64,000 bases of DNA from NCBI GenBank assembly GCA_013407085.1, contig JACCGJ010015001.1, forward strand, positions 1 through 64,000, in the 5' to 3' direction. Within the stretch, counting starts at the first letter, position 1; every line of letters starts with the position of its first letter. This stretch comes from Atriophallophorus winterbourni. Its lineage: Eukaryota > Platyhelminthes > Trematoda > Plagiorchiida > Microphallidae. Of the stretch, positions 22,191 through 34,519 are shown piece by piece. Both the position numbers and the translations under genes were made by a program. The notes beneath the pieces were generated by a model, which saw nothing but the letters and a program-made list of their open reading frames with translations, made no database searches and was not told the origin of the DNA.

Positions 22191-22228
22191 CTACCTGATG
22201 AATGCAAACAGAACGAAACCGATCTTGG
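22191..22228 (+). ncRNA. Hammerhead motif (R2), core kept, helices weak
   Basis: CTAC, CTGATGA (22,195-22,201), ATGC-AAACA-GAAC, GAAA, CCGATC, TTGG. Core bases survive, but helix II, helix III (CCGA) and helix I carry mismatches. Confidence 0.6.
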
Positions 22229-22265
22229 AGGTGTTGTGGAAATGCACGCAAATGAGTATTTAAGT

Positions 22266-23095
22266 TATATATTATAACAAAGAATGAAAAATACCATATA
22301 TTCTTATGTGTTTAATGGCTTCATCTGGAGGCAATGTGTGATTAGTTACATTCAATTTTGTTCGGCAATTAATTTTTTGTTAATGCGGCTTTACACATAA
22401 GTTTACTATAGTTAAAGGAGTAAAATTTCACTAGTCAGATGTTGTGCAGTCAAACTAATAGATGAAACGGAGCACGGTTTTTTATGTTGTATGTATGCAG
22501 GCCTGTGATTGTGTCTGTGTATATTGAGTTCGAAGACGGTACGATTGATCCGAGTTGTGTATTCGACTTGCATTCCAGCTGTTCGAATTTGGCCCCTCAC
22601 AGAGGGAAATGTTAAGTCTGAAAAATATCACTCTTGTTTCTATAGCACGCCAGACTTTTATCTTAGAAGATCGACATCTAAGGTTTGTATGAAAAATGTA
22701 GTTAGACAAATCAGATGATTTAGCATCGGACACAGCTGAGGTAAACAAAAAAGAAACGGACACATTCACGAAGAGAATCATTTAAATAAGATTCTGTAAT
22801 AAATTCAATGGCTCCAAACAGTTGGCCATGTCAAACTAACCTAACAACTGGTTCACTTCAACATTCACACGTCAAATTTCAATAAGGATCTGGAATATAA
22901 AATGTACTATAAAACTTCATCAAGAAAAGTCCAGAGAAACGCACAAGTTAGCGAAATATTTCCGGAAGAATATGTTATATGCAAAACGGCAAAAGCATAT
23001 GTAACATGAAAAATCTCGAAAGCGATTCATCTATTTAAACATTCTTCCATCCACCTATCTATATATCACTAATCCAATAAACGTTCATCTACTAA
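22266..23095. other. No gene recognised
   Basis: AT-rich non-coding sequence. Overlapping ORFs at 22,412-22,781 have no family signature. Confidence 0.35.
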
Positions 23096-23096
23096 A

Positions 23097-23163
<67 letters not shown>

Positions 23164-23181
23164 TTATCTATCTATCTATCT
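23096..23181. repeat. (TCTA)n microsatellite
   Basis: About 20 tandem TCTA units with one TTTA variant near 23,161. A GATA array of the opposite sense lies at 36,744. Confidence 0.95.
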
Positions 23182-24429
23182 GTTTTTGTTATTCATGTGC
23201 TGATTTTGCTAAAGATGGTTTCATGTTGTATACCTCGTTCGGTACTATGATGTATATTTTGTATGACTAACATTTCTCCCGAAATCATCGACAATTACCT
23301 TCACGCTAACTTGATTTATCAACTCAGCGTATATATGAACCTGCCAATATCTTCATTTGTTCAACTGTATTTTCTGGTTTCTTTTTATTTATTACTTTCA
23401 TCCAATTAACGGCCTAATGTGGGTTGGTTTGCAAGTAAATTGCAATTTAAACTTATTACTTCTTACCCAATAACTTAGAGATTAAGCATTCAACTTGATT
23501 TATTAATCTATAAATTTTGGAAACGCTACCGAGTTATCCCGTTCGAATGCCAAACCCTACAACTGCACCTCTTATTTTCTTGCTGGACTCATTGGAATTG
23601 CTCATTACTAAGTTAGTCATCAAATGGGTGTGGCAGTCTGCTGCATATAAGTCACGCGATCAGCAAGTTTGGAGCTTATATCATTTCTAGCATTTTCGCA
23701 ATCGAAACTACGAAAAATAAAACATGGAAACATTCTTCATTGTGTCAATGCGGGAGATGTTAGCCACACATTACTTTGTTCATCTGTATTGTCAAAGCGC
23801 TGTAAACGACATTGTGAGTAGTATAATTTCTAAAATTTAATTGAGCGACTTTAAATTAGAAGCATAGTACGAAGTTAGAATCTTTGGTAAAAAAAACAGT
23901 TCAGCGGAGCCAGTCATAGATTAGTTTGTCTTGGTACTTTATTGAAATATTTAATATCTTTGGATACGAGGATACGGAATTTAACAAACAACCATTCGTT
24001 TATTTTCCCACAATCTTCTCTCTCTTTTTTCATCATAGCAAGATTAGGTATGCAGGATTTGGCAGACAGATCGTACCAGCAAATGCCACAGACCATCGAA
24101 AATCGAATACGAGGTTGTACAACTGTGGTTCGGAAATTGGTCTGAAAACTGTCTGTAGCAATTCACTCGATTATCTTCCTCCTACAAGCATAAGTAAAAC
24201 CTGAATTAAGTGTTTGATACATGAAGAAAATGGAAATCAATCATATGGAGTTTTTTAAAGAAATTCAAAGAGATTTGATGGTGTAAAAGCATTTTGTGTT
24301 ACAATAACCATATTATAATGTTAATTAATTTGTATGTGATTTGCAGCATTCTATGCAAAAATAGATGATGTAATACATACAGATTCAGGAATTAGAATGA
24401 TAGGATAATAAATCATTTTAATATTAGGA
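23182..24429. other. Mostly unassigned; one possible exon
   Basis: At 24,039-24,110 a frame (MQDLADRSYQQMPQTIENRI) follows an excellent pyrimidine tract and TCATCATAG acceptor. The downstream donor is weak and no partner exon in phase is found. An R1-like fragment (GGGAGATGTTAGCCACACATTAC) lies near 23,750. Confidence 0.3.
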
Positions 24430-25103
24430 TATCGGTATCTGCGTGTCGTTTAACCTTAAGCCTGGTCATCATAGCCGGATAGTGTACAATAAAGCTTGTC
24501 TTCTAAAAAGAACATTCAAGATTTTTACGCCCGAAACCCTACCCCGGTTAATTAACACGTATATACGTCCCGTTATAGAATATTCCACCCAAGCCTGGAC
24601 ACCATGGCTGAGGAAGGTTATCAAACTACTTGACAGGATTTATCATCGTGCTAAAAAGTTGGTGCCTCGTTACAAAAAATTGGCCTTTCAAAGAGCGAAT
24701 GTTAAAAATGAAGTACACGATTTTTTCCAACGACGGATACGCAGTGACCTCATGTTAACATTCAAAATCCTGCATACTGAAAACCAATCCCTTAAACACT
24801 TGCTGATGCCCAATGGCCTTACTCGAACATGAACACATCCAAAGTCTTTGAGCATTCCACATTCTCGGTAAGAATTTGTTTCACTTGGAACATTTTGCCT
24901 GAAAAAATCACACGCTCAGAATCTGTTGAGGTTTTCGCTTCCAAACTCGATGCGTTTATGACTAACCGTGCGGTATGTGACGGTCCCTATTGGTTTTTGA
25001 GAGATTTTATATTTTTATTCCATATACCTTGTCATCCTATAGTTATTGTTAAGCTTACTGCTTTTTCTATCATAAAACTTTCTGAGTTCTGAGTTCTGAG
25101 TTC
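24430..25103 (+). mobile_element. CR1-like LINE 3' fragment (sub-family A)
   Basis: Plus-strand RT C-terminus: FNLKPGHHSRIVYNKACLLK, IRPVIEYSTQAWTPW, YHRAKKLVPRY, RRIRSDLMLTFKILHT, NGLTRT, SVRICFTWNILPE. The 3' tail at 25,079-25,102 is three tandem TTCTGAG units. One frameshift near 24,830 separates the two main ORF pieces. Confidence 0.85.
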
Positions 25104-25964
25104 ATTCACATGCATTTCCATACCACGTATGTACCACACTGAAGACCATCTTACTGGTCCTCTCTTTTGATTTCTCGGTCTTGCTCAAATAGAGTTGAAA
25201 CTCAAATCAATATACGAAAAGCTGAATTGGTTCTTCTGGTGCCTAACCCTTGATTACAAAAGAGAAACAAAAATTGAACTGAGAATATCCGATGCTGAAA
25301 AGGACACGAAAAACTATTTCACCTTATGTGTGTAACAGAGCACTCTAAGTTAGGACGGTGCATGCACACACACACACACACTCAATCACACAATCGGACT
25401 TCACTCTAACAAAACCACAGAACCGCATGCCTTTAGGTGTCACGCTTGAGTTAATTATGCAGAAACATCAGGTTGCTCAGCCAAAACAAGCGTGGTTGTT
25501 TTTGTGAACTTCATTTGGTGGTGCTATGCACTTAATTTTTTACACATCATTGGAGATAGGTTAAGAACACTTTTACAAATTAGTTATCAGTTCATCAACA
25601 AGTACTGTAATGATCACGTAAGGTGCAAAAACTTAGTGAATAGCTAGTTTTTTTGATGCTCACATTCCCCTCACGTAAAGAAAATATTTTTGTATTTTAA
25701 AATTTGAGTGCAACATTGGTCTCAGTTTGCATTGCACAATCTTGTGAGGAAAGAAGGAACTTTTATGTTCGCAACTGCAGAGTAATAAATCGGTTTATCG
25801 TATGTTTTAGTTGATAATGAAAAAGTGATGGTATATTAAAGATATATTTCTTGTTCCGCTGTTGGATACGTTTGGTACGACCAACCTGTTCAATAACATA
25901 AGCCCACACTCGTGTAGATAGGGTTTAAACACATGATCCTGAATACAAATGATTATTTCCATTC
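25104..25964. other. No gene recognised; short CA run
   Basis: Non-coding. A CA dinucleotide run lies near 25,365-25,381. Nothing else is recognised. Confidence 0.35.
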
Positions 25965-26285
25965 ATTCCCATCACACACATACCCCACGACCCCTGTTTG
26001 CACTGTCCTTACCTGATGAGTGCAAACAGCACGAAACCGGTCGTGGAGTGTGTGATGGAAGTGCATGCAAATGGGTATTTTTGTTCATGATCATGGGTTT
26101 AAACCCTCTCTACATGTGTTTGGACGCATGTTATTGAACAAGTTAGTCGTACCAACCTTAGCCAACAGCGGCATACACGCGCAACTTGTTTTCCATTATT
26201 ACAAAGTTTCAAGCGCATGCGGATCCTGATCCTACGTTCCGTTCCTAATAGTGCAAACAACATAAAACCGGTCGTGGTTTCCAAG
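25965..26285 (+). repeat. R2 repeat with hammerhead and flanking inverted arm
   Basis: Contains a well-preserved hammerhead at 26,009-26,046. The left part (25,969-25,992) is the reverse complement of the post-cleavage part (26,039-26,058). A second, partial R2 unit (GCGCATGCGGATCCTGATCC, AAACCGGTCGTGG) follows at 26,210-26,280. Confidence 0.75.
26009..26046 (+). ncRNA. Hammerhead ribozyme core (R2)
   Basis: TTAC, CTGATGA (26,013-26,019), helix II GTGC-AAACA-GCAC with four perfect pairs, GAAA (26,033-26,036), CCGG, T-C17, then GTGG. Predicted cleavage is after 26,042. Helix I (TTAC/GTGG) uses two wobble pairs. Helix III is palindromic ACCGGT, as in R1. Confidence 0.75.
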
Positions 26286-26329
26286 TAATCGAAGTACCAG
26301 CAAGGTGGATCAAAATCTATTCATAGAGC

Positions 26330-27090
26330 ACATTACGAAAGGCTCCAATTTCATACACAAGTCACAAACAGCGTCGCAACGCTTTTGAGGTAGGATGAAC
26401 ATGCTTTGTAGACTAGAGTTAGAAAGCGTTTCTGTATGTGTTCATCTCTCCATTCACGACATGTTCGAAATGCGACAGATGCCTCGCAAATGCGGTGCAC
26501 TCGGCATCCATGTAAGTCCTGCGTGGATGATCCAGGTTTCTCTGTAATGCGGTAACCAATACGCAAGCTCTAGTTTTCATTTATTTTGTCTTCACGGTCA
26601 ATTTACGGTTACGCTAAACCCAGAGCTGAAACAAGACGAAATAGCAGTTGCATGTCAATTCGTTCATGAATCTCAGTGTCTAACGAGAGATTGTCCGCAA
26701 AATGTAAGCCAGGATATGTGAAGTGATGAATTGGTTGATGTTACGTGCTTTCAACGGTGTTGATTTGGGGTTATACAGTCCCCTTAGCCATGAAATTTAG
26801 TCCTTTCATGTTGATTGTAAGCCAGACACGTTTTACGCTGATGAAGATGTAGTTGAGAAGGAACGCAAGCAGCATGTCATGGATCAACAAATACATTACA
26901 ATGGTGTATGCGTTCAAAATTTTCAGACTGGACAACTCAAAATCAGGACCCCGGTGCCGGTAAACGGCTTCTATCCTCCGCTTAAAAGCGTGATTCTACA
27001 GTAGAGAAAAAAATTCTGAAAAGAGTAGAGACAAGAACACAGTCTTGTTTGACTCCCTGGTGAATTAAAAAAAGATTGTGAGGTGCAATC
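26330..27090 (-). mobile_element. RTE-like LINE fragment
   Basis: Nucleotide similarity on the minus strand to the RTE copies at 9.4-10.9 and 37-38.4 kb, such as the TTAGAAAGC block, the CACGACATGTTCG block and the AGTCAATTTACGGTT-like block. ORFs are destroyed. Confidence 0.6.
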
Positions 27091-27689
27091 AATAGAGCGA
27101 AGTAAACGCCTTATGTCAGAGTGGAACGACAGCAAGCTTAAGCAATTTCAGATGTCAGTTTATAAGTTCAAAAACTTTGAAAAAACTATCTCTGTTAACG
27201 TAATCGAAATCTTTGTTGAAACAATTAAAACGATGCTAAAACTAAAAGTTGTTTCCGACAAATGTATTGAAGTTGTATCAGTGAGAAAATCATGTCTAGG
27301 GTTAATTTTCCCTTGTGACAGTTTCTTCGATATTTGGGGTAAACTCTATGAGCTAATTCCCATGGCCGCATCTGTAAAACATCGAACAACAATTTGCCAA
27401 AGATAAGAAGAGTGTTCTCGGTGGTGAATTGAGTTAGATTTATCAACCTTATTATTTGATAGCGTAATGATTATTAGAAGCTATTAGTAGAATTATGAAC
27501 GCTTTTATATTTTATCTTTTTTACCTCAAGGATACGCTACCTTTAGAATTAAGCATTGAACCACATTTTTATTATTAAACGTAAAAACTGTTCATGAATC
27601 TATACGGAGCGAAATACAGGGAACTTTGCACAGTAATAAATATATATATAAACGGTCAGTCATTATAACGTGTTTAAACTTGATCTGAA
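27091..27689. other. No gene recognised
   Basis: A 107-codon plus-strand ORF at 27,083-27,406 straddles the end of the RTE fragment and shows no known motif. Confidence 0.3.
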
Positions 27690-27880
27690 TGCGTTTTTGG
27701 CACAGGTCACAGAGGAGAACTTGTTAAGCTAGTAGCGAATCGGTTTCTGACACAGTAGCTTCGTCAGACCAAGAGGTCACTACAAACAGGGGTCAGGTTC
27801 AAATCGCATTCACCAGCCCAATCCTAAGCTGAGTAAGACCTGGACACGCCATGGTGGGCGCTGAACTGGCGAGATTAAGA
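27690..27880 (+). mobile_element. tRNA-like SINE
   Basis: A-box-like TAGCGAATCGG and B-box-like GGTTCAAATCGC about 70 bp apart, with TTCTGACACAG and CTTCGTCAGACCAAG between them, as at 540-665. No hammerhead core is seen, so it differs from the SINE at 5 kb. Confidence 0.5.
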
Positions 27881-28479
27881 TCAATTAACGCATAAGATTC
27901 CCCGATCGACCACAAACGTTTTCCACGACATTGATACGGTAGAATTGTTTCAGCGTCATGTAAAACCTTGTATATAATGTCTCTATGTCGAATCAGTTGA
28001 GATTACCAAGACGGACGTGAATGCAGTCAATAAGGTGGACGAATCGGACAATATGTATTGCTATGGGAATATTTCGTCGTGATCTCTGGCGTGCATATAG
28101 TAAGAACATGTGAGTGAACAGGGTGATTGACCTTGAACGCACTCTCCAGTAACAAATCACCAATGTCGAATACGGGCCAATATGTAATTTGATCATAACC
28201 TCAATGTTACTTATGTTACTTTCGCCACCTGCGGAGTGAATACAGACAGAATACGGTTCCGATATGCAAGTCATGGGATAAGTGCAGTACAATACATTGA
28301 GCATTTATATCACTTGACGGAGGATGACTTTTAACACCGTGGTTTGGTTCTTTGCCTGAACCCTAATTACAGTGAGTGGATTTAAAAAAAATTTAAACTT
28401 TTGGAGCAGCGAAAACCAGAAAACCACTGTTGGAGAAATTGTCTCCACTAACCCATGGTTAATGGTAGCCGGAACCGAT
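27881..28479. other. No gene recognised
   Basis: Non-coding; a 103-codon minus-strand ORF (27,993-28,304) has no family signature. Confidence 0.3.
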
Positions 28480-29048
28480 GAGAAAGAGTTCTAAGAACGT
28501 ATGGTTACAAACGAACATGACTTTGCTGCAACGCGTATACCACCGAGCTACAAAACAGGTGACCGGACTATACATCAGGTCGTACGAGGAGAGGATTGAA
28601 ACTCTGAACCTGTTTGACTTTTCGTACCGTCGTGTCAGGGTTGACTTGATCCTGCTGTTCAACATTCGGCATACAGTGGATCACTCACTTGAACATCTAT
28701 TTCATCGGCAAGAAGCACGTGGTAGTAGATTTCATGGATACAAGTTAATTATTCCACACTCTGGATCAAATTGTCAACGCTTCTTCTTTGCTGTCCGAGT
28801 TTGTTTTATATGGAACTCTCTGCCCACGCATATCATTTGTGCATCAAGCCTGAACATGTTCAAGGCTGAACTTGACAAGTATATGTTGACCAAATCCAAC
28901 CTCGCGCCTGAATACACATGCTGACTTCCAAATATTGATAAAATATTTGTGTTGTTTTTATGCATTCCCTATATTTTTAATCTATGGTTACTGTAAAGTA
29001 TTTGCTTTTTTGGAACATTAAAACTTTGAATTACTTTGAACTTTGAAC
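28480..29048 (+). mobile_element. CR1-like LINE 3' fragment (sub-family C)
   Basis: A 148-codon frame with VYHRATKQVTGLYIRSYEER, SYRRVRVDLILLFNIRHT and FFAVRVCFIWNSLP, the RT C-terminus of CR1-like elements. The 3' end is TTGGAACATTAAAA followed by ACTTTGAA tandem units (29,020-29,047), an octamer-type tail. Confidence 0.8.
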
Positions 29049-29049
29049 A

Positions 29050-30925
29050 GCAGAACGTGAGCAACAAAAGCAAAAGCACAAAAAGAATATACAGAAGCAA
29101 AGAGAATTGTCAAGGTGGCGTCAGACCAAACAAACTAAACTACGTCTAGTCACAGCCGTGGAAGCAGAATAAGAAGGGCAACAGAACAACACCAATGACC
29201 TGTATTCCATCATCAAAAAAACCATCAGGAAAATTTGCAAATCCAGAAAGGCCAGTGAGAAACAGAGATGGAGAAGCAACAAAAGACGAATAAGGTCAGA
29301 AAAAGAGATGGATCGAGCGCTTTCAGGAGCTACTTAACAGACCAGCTCTTTCAAACCCAGCCAATAATTTGTCAACCGAAAGTGATCTGCCAATCAGGTG
29401 TTGTACACCCACGAACGAAGAGATCCACAGCGCACTTAAGCAATTGAAGAACGGCAAAGCTTCAGGACCTGACAGCTAACGTTGGACGTCCAAACCAGTG
29501 TGGAGCTCCTCCGCCCACTCTTCTGCAATATCTGGGAGAAGAAGTACTAACTCACTGGAAAGGAGGTTTCCTTATTAAACTCTCCAAGAAAGGCGACCTC
29601 AGTTCCTGCTACAACTACAGAGGGATAAGGCTGCTTTCCATCCCGGGGCAGATGCTTAACCACACCTCGCTCAACAGAATGAAAGACGCTGTTGCCCCAC
29701 ATCTTCGTGACTAACACGTAGGCTTCTGAAAGGAGAGATAGTGCATGGACCAGATTGCAACCCTGCGAATCAATCTGAAGCATTCCCTTGAATGGAATTC
29801 GTCTCTCTTTACACCAACTTCATCGACTATTAGAAGGCGTTCGACAGCGTCGACAGACTGTCCCTTTGGAGACTACTAAGGCACTACGGAGTACAAGAAA
29901 AGATCACCAACATCGTCAGGAAGTAATATGAAAAAGATGACCCGCAGAATAGAGCATGGCAGACAACTAGCTGGTACCTTCGAAGCGAGAACGGGAGTAA
30001 TAGAAGGCTGCTCACCCTCTCCGTTCCTGTTTCTGCTGGCCACAGACATGATCATTAAGATATCGACAGACCAGAAGCAAAACGGCATCCAGTGAACACT
30101 TTGGAAGTATTTGGAAGACCTCTACTTTGACGACAATCTGGCTCTTCTTTCCCACACCCAACAACGGATGCAAGAAAAGGCTACCATCTTTTTGGTTAAC
30201 TGAGCTAGGCCGGGTCTCAACATCAACAGGAGGAAGAACAAGGTGTTCAAGATCAACGCATCCAAACACGACACCCATCACAGTCCAAGGTGAGGCGCTA
30301 GAAGAGATGAACAGTTTCACTTATCTCGACAACATCCTGAACAAGATTGGAGCAAGAGATGCAGACGTCAGAACCCGCATTTGTAAAGCACTAACAGCCT
30401 TCCATCGGCTGCAGAACATCTAGGGATCTAGCGAGATCAGCATTACCACCAAGATCAGTCTCTTCAAAACCATAGTCACGTCAATACTTCTCTACGGAGC
30501 AGAGACCTGAAGAACCACAGTCACCATGATGAAGAAAATCGAGGTCTTCATTACCAGCTGCCTCAGAAAAATCCTAAAGATCTGCTGGCCCTACAAGATC
30601 AGCAATGAAGAAATATGGCAACGAACGATGCAGCAGCCTGTTGACAAATACACCCTACAGAGATGTTGGGAATGGATTGGCCACACACTCCGCAAACACG
30701 CATCAAACATCACCAGCAATCTCTCACCTGGAACCCTCAAAGGAAGAGCAAGAGAGTGCGACCTAGGAATACCTGGCACCAAGAGCTGGATGTAGACGCC
30801 AAGCAGATGGGCAAGACGTGGGGACAGCTGGAGAGACTCGCTAAGAATATTGAGGCCTGGAGATAGCTGGTTGGCGGCCTATGTTCCAGCAGGGACCAAA
30901 GGCGGAAGTAAGTAAGTAAGTAAAG
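29050..30925 (+). mobile_element. RTE-like LINE, second lineage, long dead copy
   Basis: Pieces of reverse transcriptase and C-terminus in order: SIIKKTI (29,205), KNGKASGPD (29,455), KAFDSVDRLSLWRL (29,840), GCSPSPFLFLL (30,010), LALLSHTQQRMQEK in the palm (30,140), ITVQGEALEEMNSFTYLD (30,285), FITSCLRKILKICWPYKISN (30,550), RCWEWIGHTLRK (30,665). It ends in an AAGT tandem tail (30,905-30,924). Many stops and frameshifts. The protein pattern resembles SR2/RTE-type elements of flukes. Confidence 0.85.
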
Positions 30926-33184
30926 CCCATCATAGAAGAGATTTGTCGTAACTTGATATCGAGATACACCAGACGTTTGCTAATACAGATGTCCACTACA
31001 GTTTTCAGCTTATCATACAAAGCTGCAGCGATAAAAGCATTCTAGTGGTGAAAGACGCGTTCCAACAGCTAGGTATTGTACTTGATACGGGAGTACGTTA
31101 TTATAAAGCACTATAGCACAACGCGTTTTAAAAAGTCTGTTGTAGAATAATTATCAGAAACTAGCTCTTGTGATCTTATTACAATATTATAACTTTTAAG
31201 CACACAATTTTTCATAAGATTCAGCGTCTAATAATTTTGTCGTTAATAAACCAATCTGCCGCAAGCGAAACATAAATCAGTAGTCGGTAGAATAGAAAGC
31301 CCTTCGACTTATTATCGCCTAATCTACTAAGCGAAAACACTGAATTTAACAGGATGGAGGACATTCATGTTATATTAACCTATTAGTATATTGTTTCAGT
31401 TTCAGCTCTTGGCAACGAACTCAGTATCAGGAAGTCCACATGCACACGATTTCAACTGACCCGGTTCCGGAGGATGTGGTGGGTATCTATGTCCAGGGTT
31501 GACGTCTAATCTATCCAAGTGCCACACAAATCCGTTGATGGTGCAGGCTAAACGCGACACCTCAAACATGGCTTTCTTTGCTCTTTGACCTACCGCTCAA
31601 TATGCCCTGCGGTTTGTACAAGCTTTTGCTTCATACACCGTAATAAACTATTGAATTATTAATCTTGAATAAACAATTTCAACTCATACAATCCGGGGAG
31701 AATTATCCTTGGGTTACATATGACCCGTGCTCATTCTTATGAGTGAGATGTGTTCGCCCACCGGACAGAGTGTTAAGCTATCACTGACTCATTCTCCTAT
31801 TATCGATACTCATTTTAAATTTAGATTCAGTACATTTTTACCGAAATTAACAATCGCGGAGTGGATCGAAATGCTAGGGCAGCCCCCGTGGCTAAAAAAA
31901 CAATAATGTTGGTGTTAATATTGAATCAACAATTTAGCTGAAATAATTATTAGAGCAACGATATTTATCTAACATTCACACGAATGACACCATCAAGGTC
32001 GAACCTCCATTGGCACGAATAAAAGTCGACGCGCTATTCAAAGCTATTAATTCAAAGACGTGGCGCGGTAATAGCCTTCTGCAGTAGAGATCCGCGCAAT
32101 CGTTGTTACGTGTGCATCTAATGGCGTACGATGTGACCAATGATCTGGATTTGGATTTTCTTCATTATAATGAGGGTTTCGACTGTGCAGATTATGGCTA
32201 ATAGCAATTCATATGTTCTCTTTGTAACAAAAAATAAAGAAAAAACTAATAGATACTTCCCCCGGTTATTACTGTACACACTCCATTTATATCGCCCAGG
32301 ATTTTACGCAGTGCCGCTGAGTTTCGGGCGTGCGAATGGCTATTTATCTTGACATATCGGTTGCTGATGTAATTCGCTTGAACGCCTACCCTGGTTATGT
32401 CCATACAAGAGACATGCTACATGAGCTGCCCATGATCATTGTTAGCTCCATTAAGCTAAAATGTATTTGTCAGCGAAACAATCAGCGAATATTTAAGGCT
32501 TTGTGAAACGATTTTGCCGTATTGCTTCTAGAAGTTGAAGTTTTATTTTGAATTCTGAGACATGTCAGCGTATGTGATTTATAATCGTGCCATTAAGATA
32601 GATATCGAGGTAGAGCACTTTATTGAATTGCTTTCTCTCCTATAAGAGCGGTGGCTATCAAGCCCATCGTAATATCCTATCGGTATAAGTAGTTTCACGT
32701 ACTTTACAATGATCGACCTCGGCCGAAGGAGGTCAACAATAATGGAGGAAAAACACTACATACCTAGAGTAAAAGAGACATAGAATCTGTAAGTATGCTA
32801 TACGGCCTCCATCTTCAACTATCTGTGAGAATGCATTTTCTCCATCAAGCTGGGTCGTGCCTATTATCTCGCCGCATGAAAACAAAGTTGTGTACTCCAT
32901 TAGCCTCCGCAGCAGTCTATTAGGCCAGTTGATAAGCGTTTTGCAACGCTCTTACTTAATCCTTTATCAAACTAGGGTTAATTAAGTTGAAGTTCACCTC
33001 GAAACTGAATCCGTAGACACAATGTTCTGCTCGTGTAGCATGATGGAGCTACACGAACGGTACTCGCAAAAATTCGTAGCGTCCTATAAAGATTCTGTGG
33101 TTGCTTATTTATCATGTTTCGGATACGATTATTCTACCTCGTAAGCCATTGGAGACTTTACCAATGCGATCAGAGCCTGGATAT
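30926..33184. other. No gene recognised; one RTE 3' scrap
   Basis: About 2.2 kb without supported exons. At 32,706-32,745 a plus-strand scrap (GATCGACCTCGGCCGAAG, then GTCAACAATAA) matches the RTE 3' end. The 31,400-31,660 segment is slightly GC-richer but unrecognised. Confidence 0.35.
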
Positions 33185-33560
33185 GTAATTGTTGTTTGCC
33201 TCCATCGATCGATCTCGAATATGAATGTAAATCACAATCGCATGTTTATTCCATACTTCACATAATCAACCATGACTTTACAGCCCAATTGGCAAGTAAT
33301 ACTATCTTAAGTAAAGTTCAGAGCAATAAAGAAAACTCGGTTGATTAGCGAATATTGCAAGCTATCAGCGTGAACTCAACATACTCAACATACAAACTTA
33401 GCGTCTGTTCTTCCTTTTCTTGTAAGTGACGTTTCCTACTATGCCTCCAAATTAAATGGCCAAGAACATGTTCTTCACAACTCACGGGGTCAATGTCCAA
33501 AGCTTTCAAATTTCTTTTAGAACAACTTTGAACCACGTGAGGATTCGGCCAAGACTTCAC
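33185..33560 (-). mobile_element. RTE-like LINE 3' fragment
   Basis: Minus-strand frame resembles the RTE C-terminus (CSKRNLKALDIDP, HSRKRHLQEKEEQ), and the 3' end near 33,195 has TGTTGTTTGCCTCCATCG-type sequence shared with the other copies. Confidence 0.65.
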
Positions 33561-33689
33561 ACGAATTCATTTAGCACACGGAGTTTGTTTGCCAGACCTG
33601 ATAAACAAAGTGTTTGAGTGAAACATGCAACAGAGACTTGAAGTCAAAATTTTGACGAACCTCTGTAACTTCAATATCGATTGTGCAAT

Positions 33690-33975
33690 TGTTATCATCA
33701 TGGTGATGTATTGCTCACCCCCCCCCCCCGAAATCACACTCCACTGTTTGCCGTCATCAGGTGGAGACAGTAAGAATAGGTTCAGTGAGCCTTGAAACAG
33801 TGGATAAATGGTCAACAATTGTATACTTGAATGCCACTGTTGCATAGGGTTCGTACAACGAACCACCATGTTCAAACACAGAATTACATAGTGATTCGTG
33901 GTCAAGCACTCAAGGCGCTTATAAATGACCAACGTGATGTGTTGCTCACATCCCCCGAAATTACACTCCTCATCA
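33690..33975 (-). repeat. R1 repeat, more than one unit, hammerhead deleted
   Basis: GTGATGTATTGCTCAC at 33,703 recurs as GTGATGTGTTGCTCAC at 33,934 (period 231 bp). On the minus strand CTGATGA (33,754-33,760) and half of helix II remain, but the stretch holding GAAACCGGTA is deleted. A run of about ten C lies at 33,719-33,729. Confidence 0.65.
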
Positions 33976-34519
33976 TCATACTTGGTCAAAAAGTAGAAAT
34001 GTCGGAGGCACCTTTTGGTCATGTGAGTAATTAGTTACAAAGATTCGTTCCGAAACGGACGTTTTAAAATCTAAATCATTTTCGCTCAATTTGCCACACA
34101 ACTCTCATTATGGTGCCCAGGGTTCTGTTATAGTACGAATCCATGGTTTTAATACCACGGACAATGTATGCTGCTTAATGGTCAAGCAAAATACGTAATA
34201 AAATCATGCTTTGAAGAGTGGAATATCCAAAATACAACGGTGACCTCGCGACTATCTTACAGCTCGACAACGGAATAACTTTGTATGCAATGAGAAAGTA
34301 GCGGTTGTAATAGTTTGCTTATTTGAAGTATTGCCTAAAAGACAAGATAAGAGTTGATCAGTATAACAATACAACTTTACAATTTTGCTCGATAAAATAA
34401 TGCAATATGAAAGCTCGTCCAGTCCTGTGTTTGTTTTAAAGCCAATTGCTTTTTAAACCATACATCTTGACGTTCAGTACTTTGCGTCACTGCTAAAAGT
34501 AAATCATACAAGGACAGTG
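33976..34519. other. No gene recognised
   Basis: AT-rich non-coding sequence without recognised features. Confidence 0.35.

Larger units (their letters stand above)
21880..22265 (+). repeat. R2 repeat, tandem units with hammerhead cores
   Basis: Two tandem copies with a 225-bp spacing between predicted cleavage sites (21,999 and 22,224). Each has TTTAAGCGCATGCGGATCC-like sequence, then the hammerhead, then TGTATGCAAATGAG-like sequence. The arrangement resembles a small satellite dimer. R2 also occurs at 25,965 and 43,665. Confidence 0.75.

Noticed and set aside
33719..33729. Run of about ten C as a quadruplex motif
   Set aside because: A single homopolymer run inside a decayed R1 copy; more likely slippage or an assembly error.
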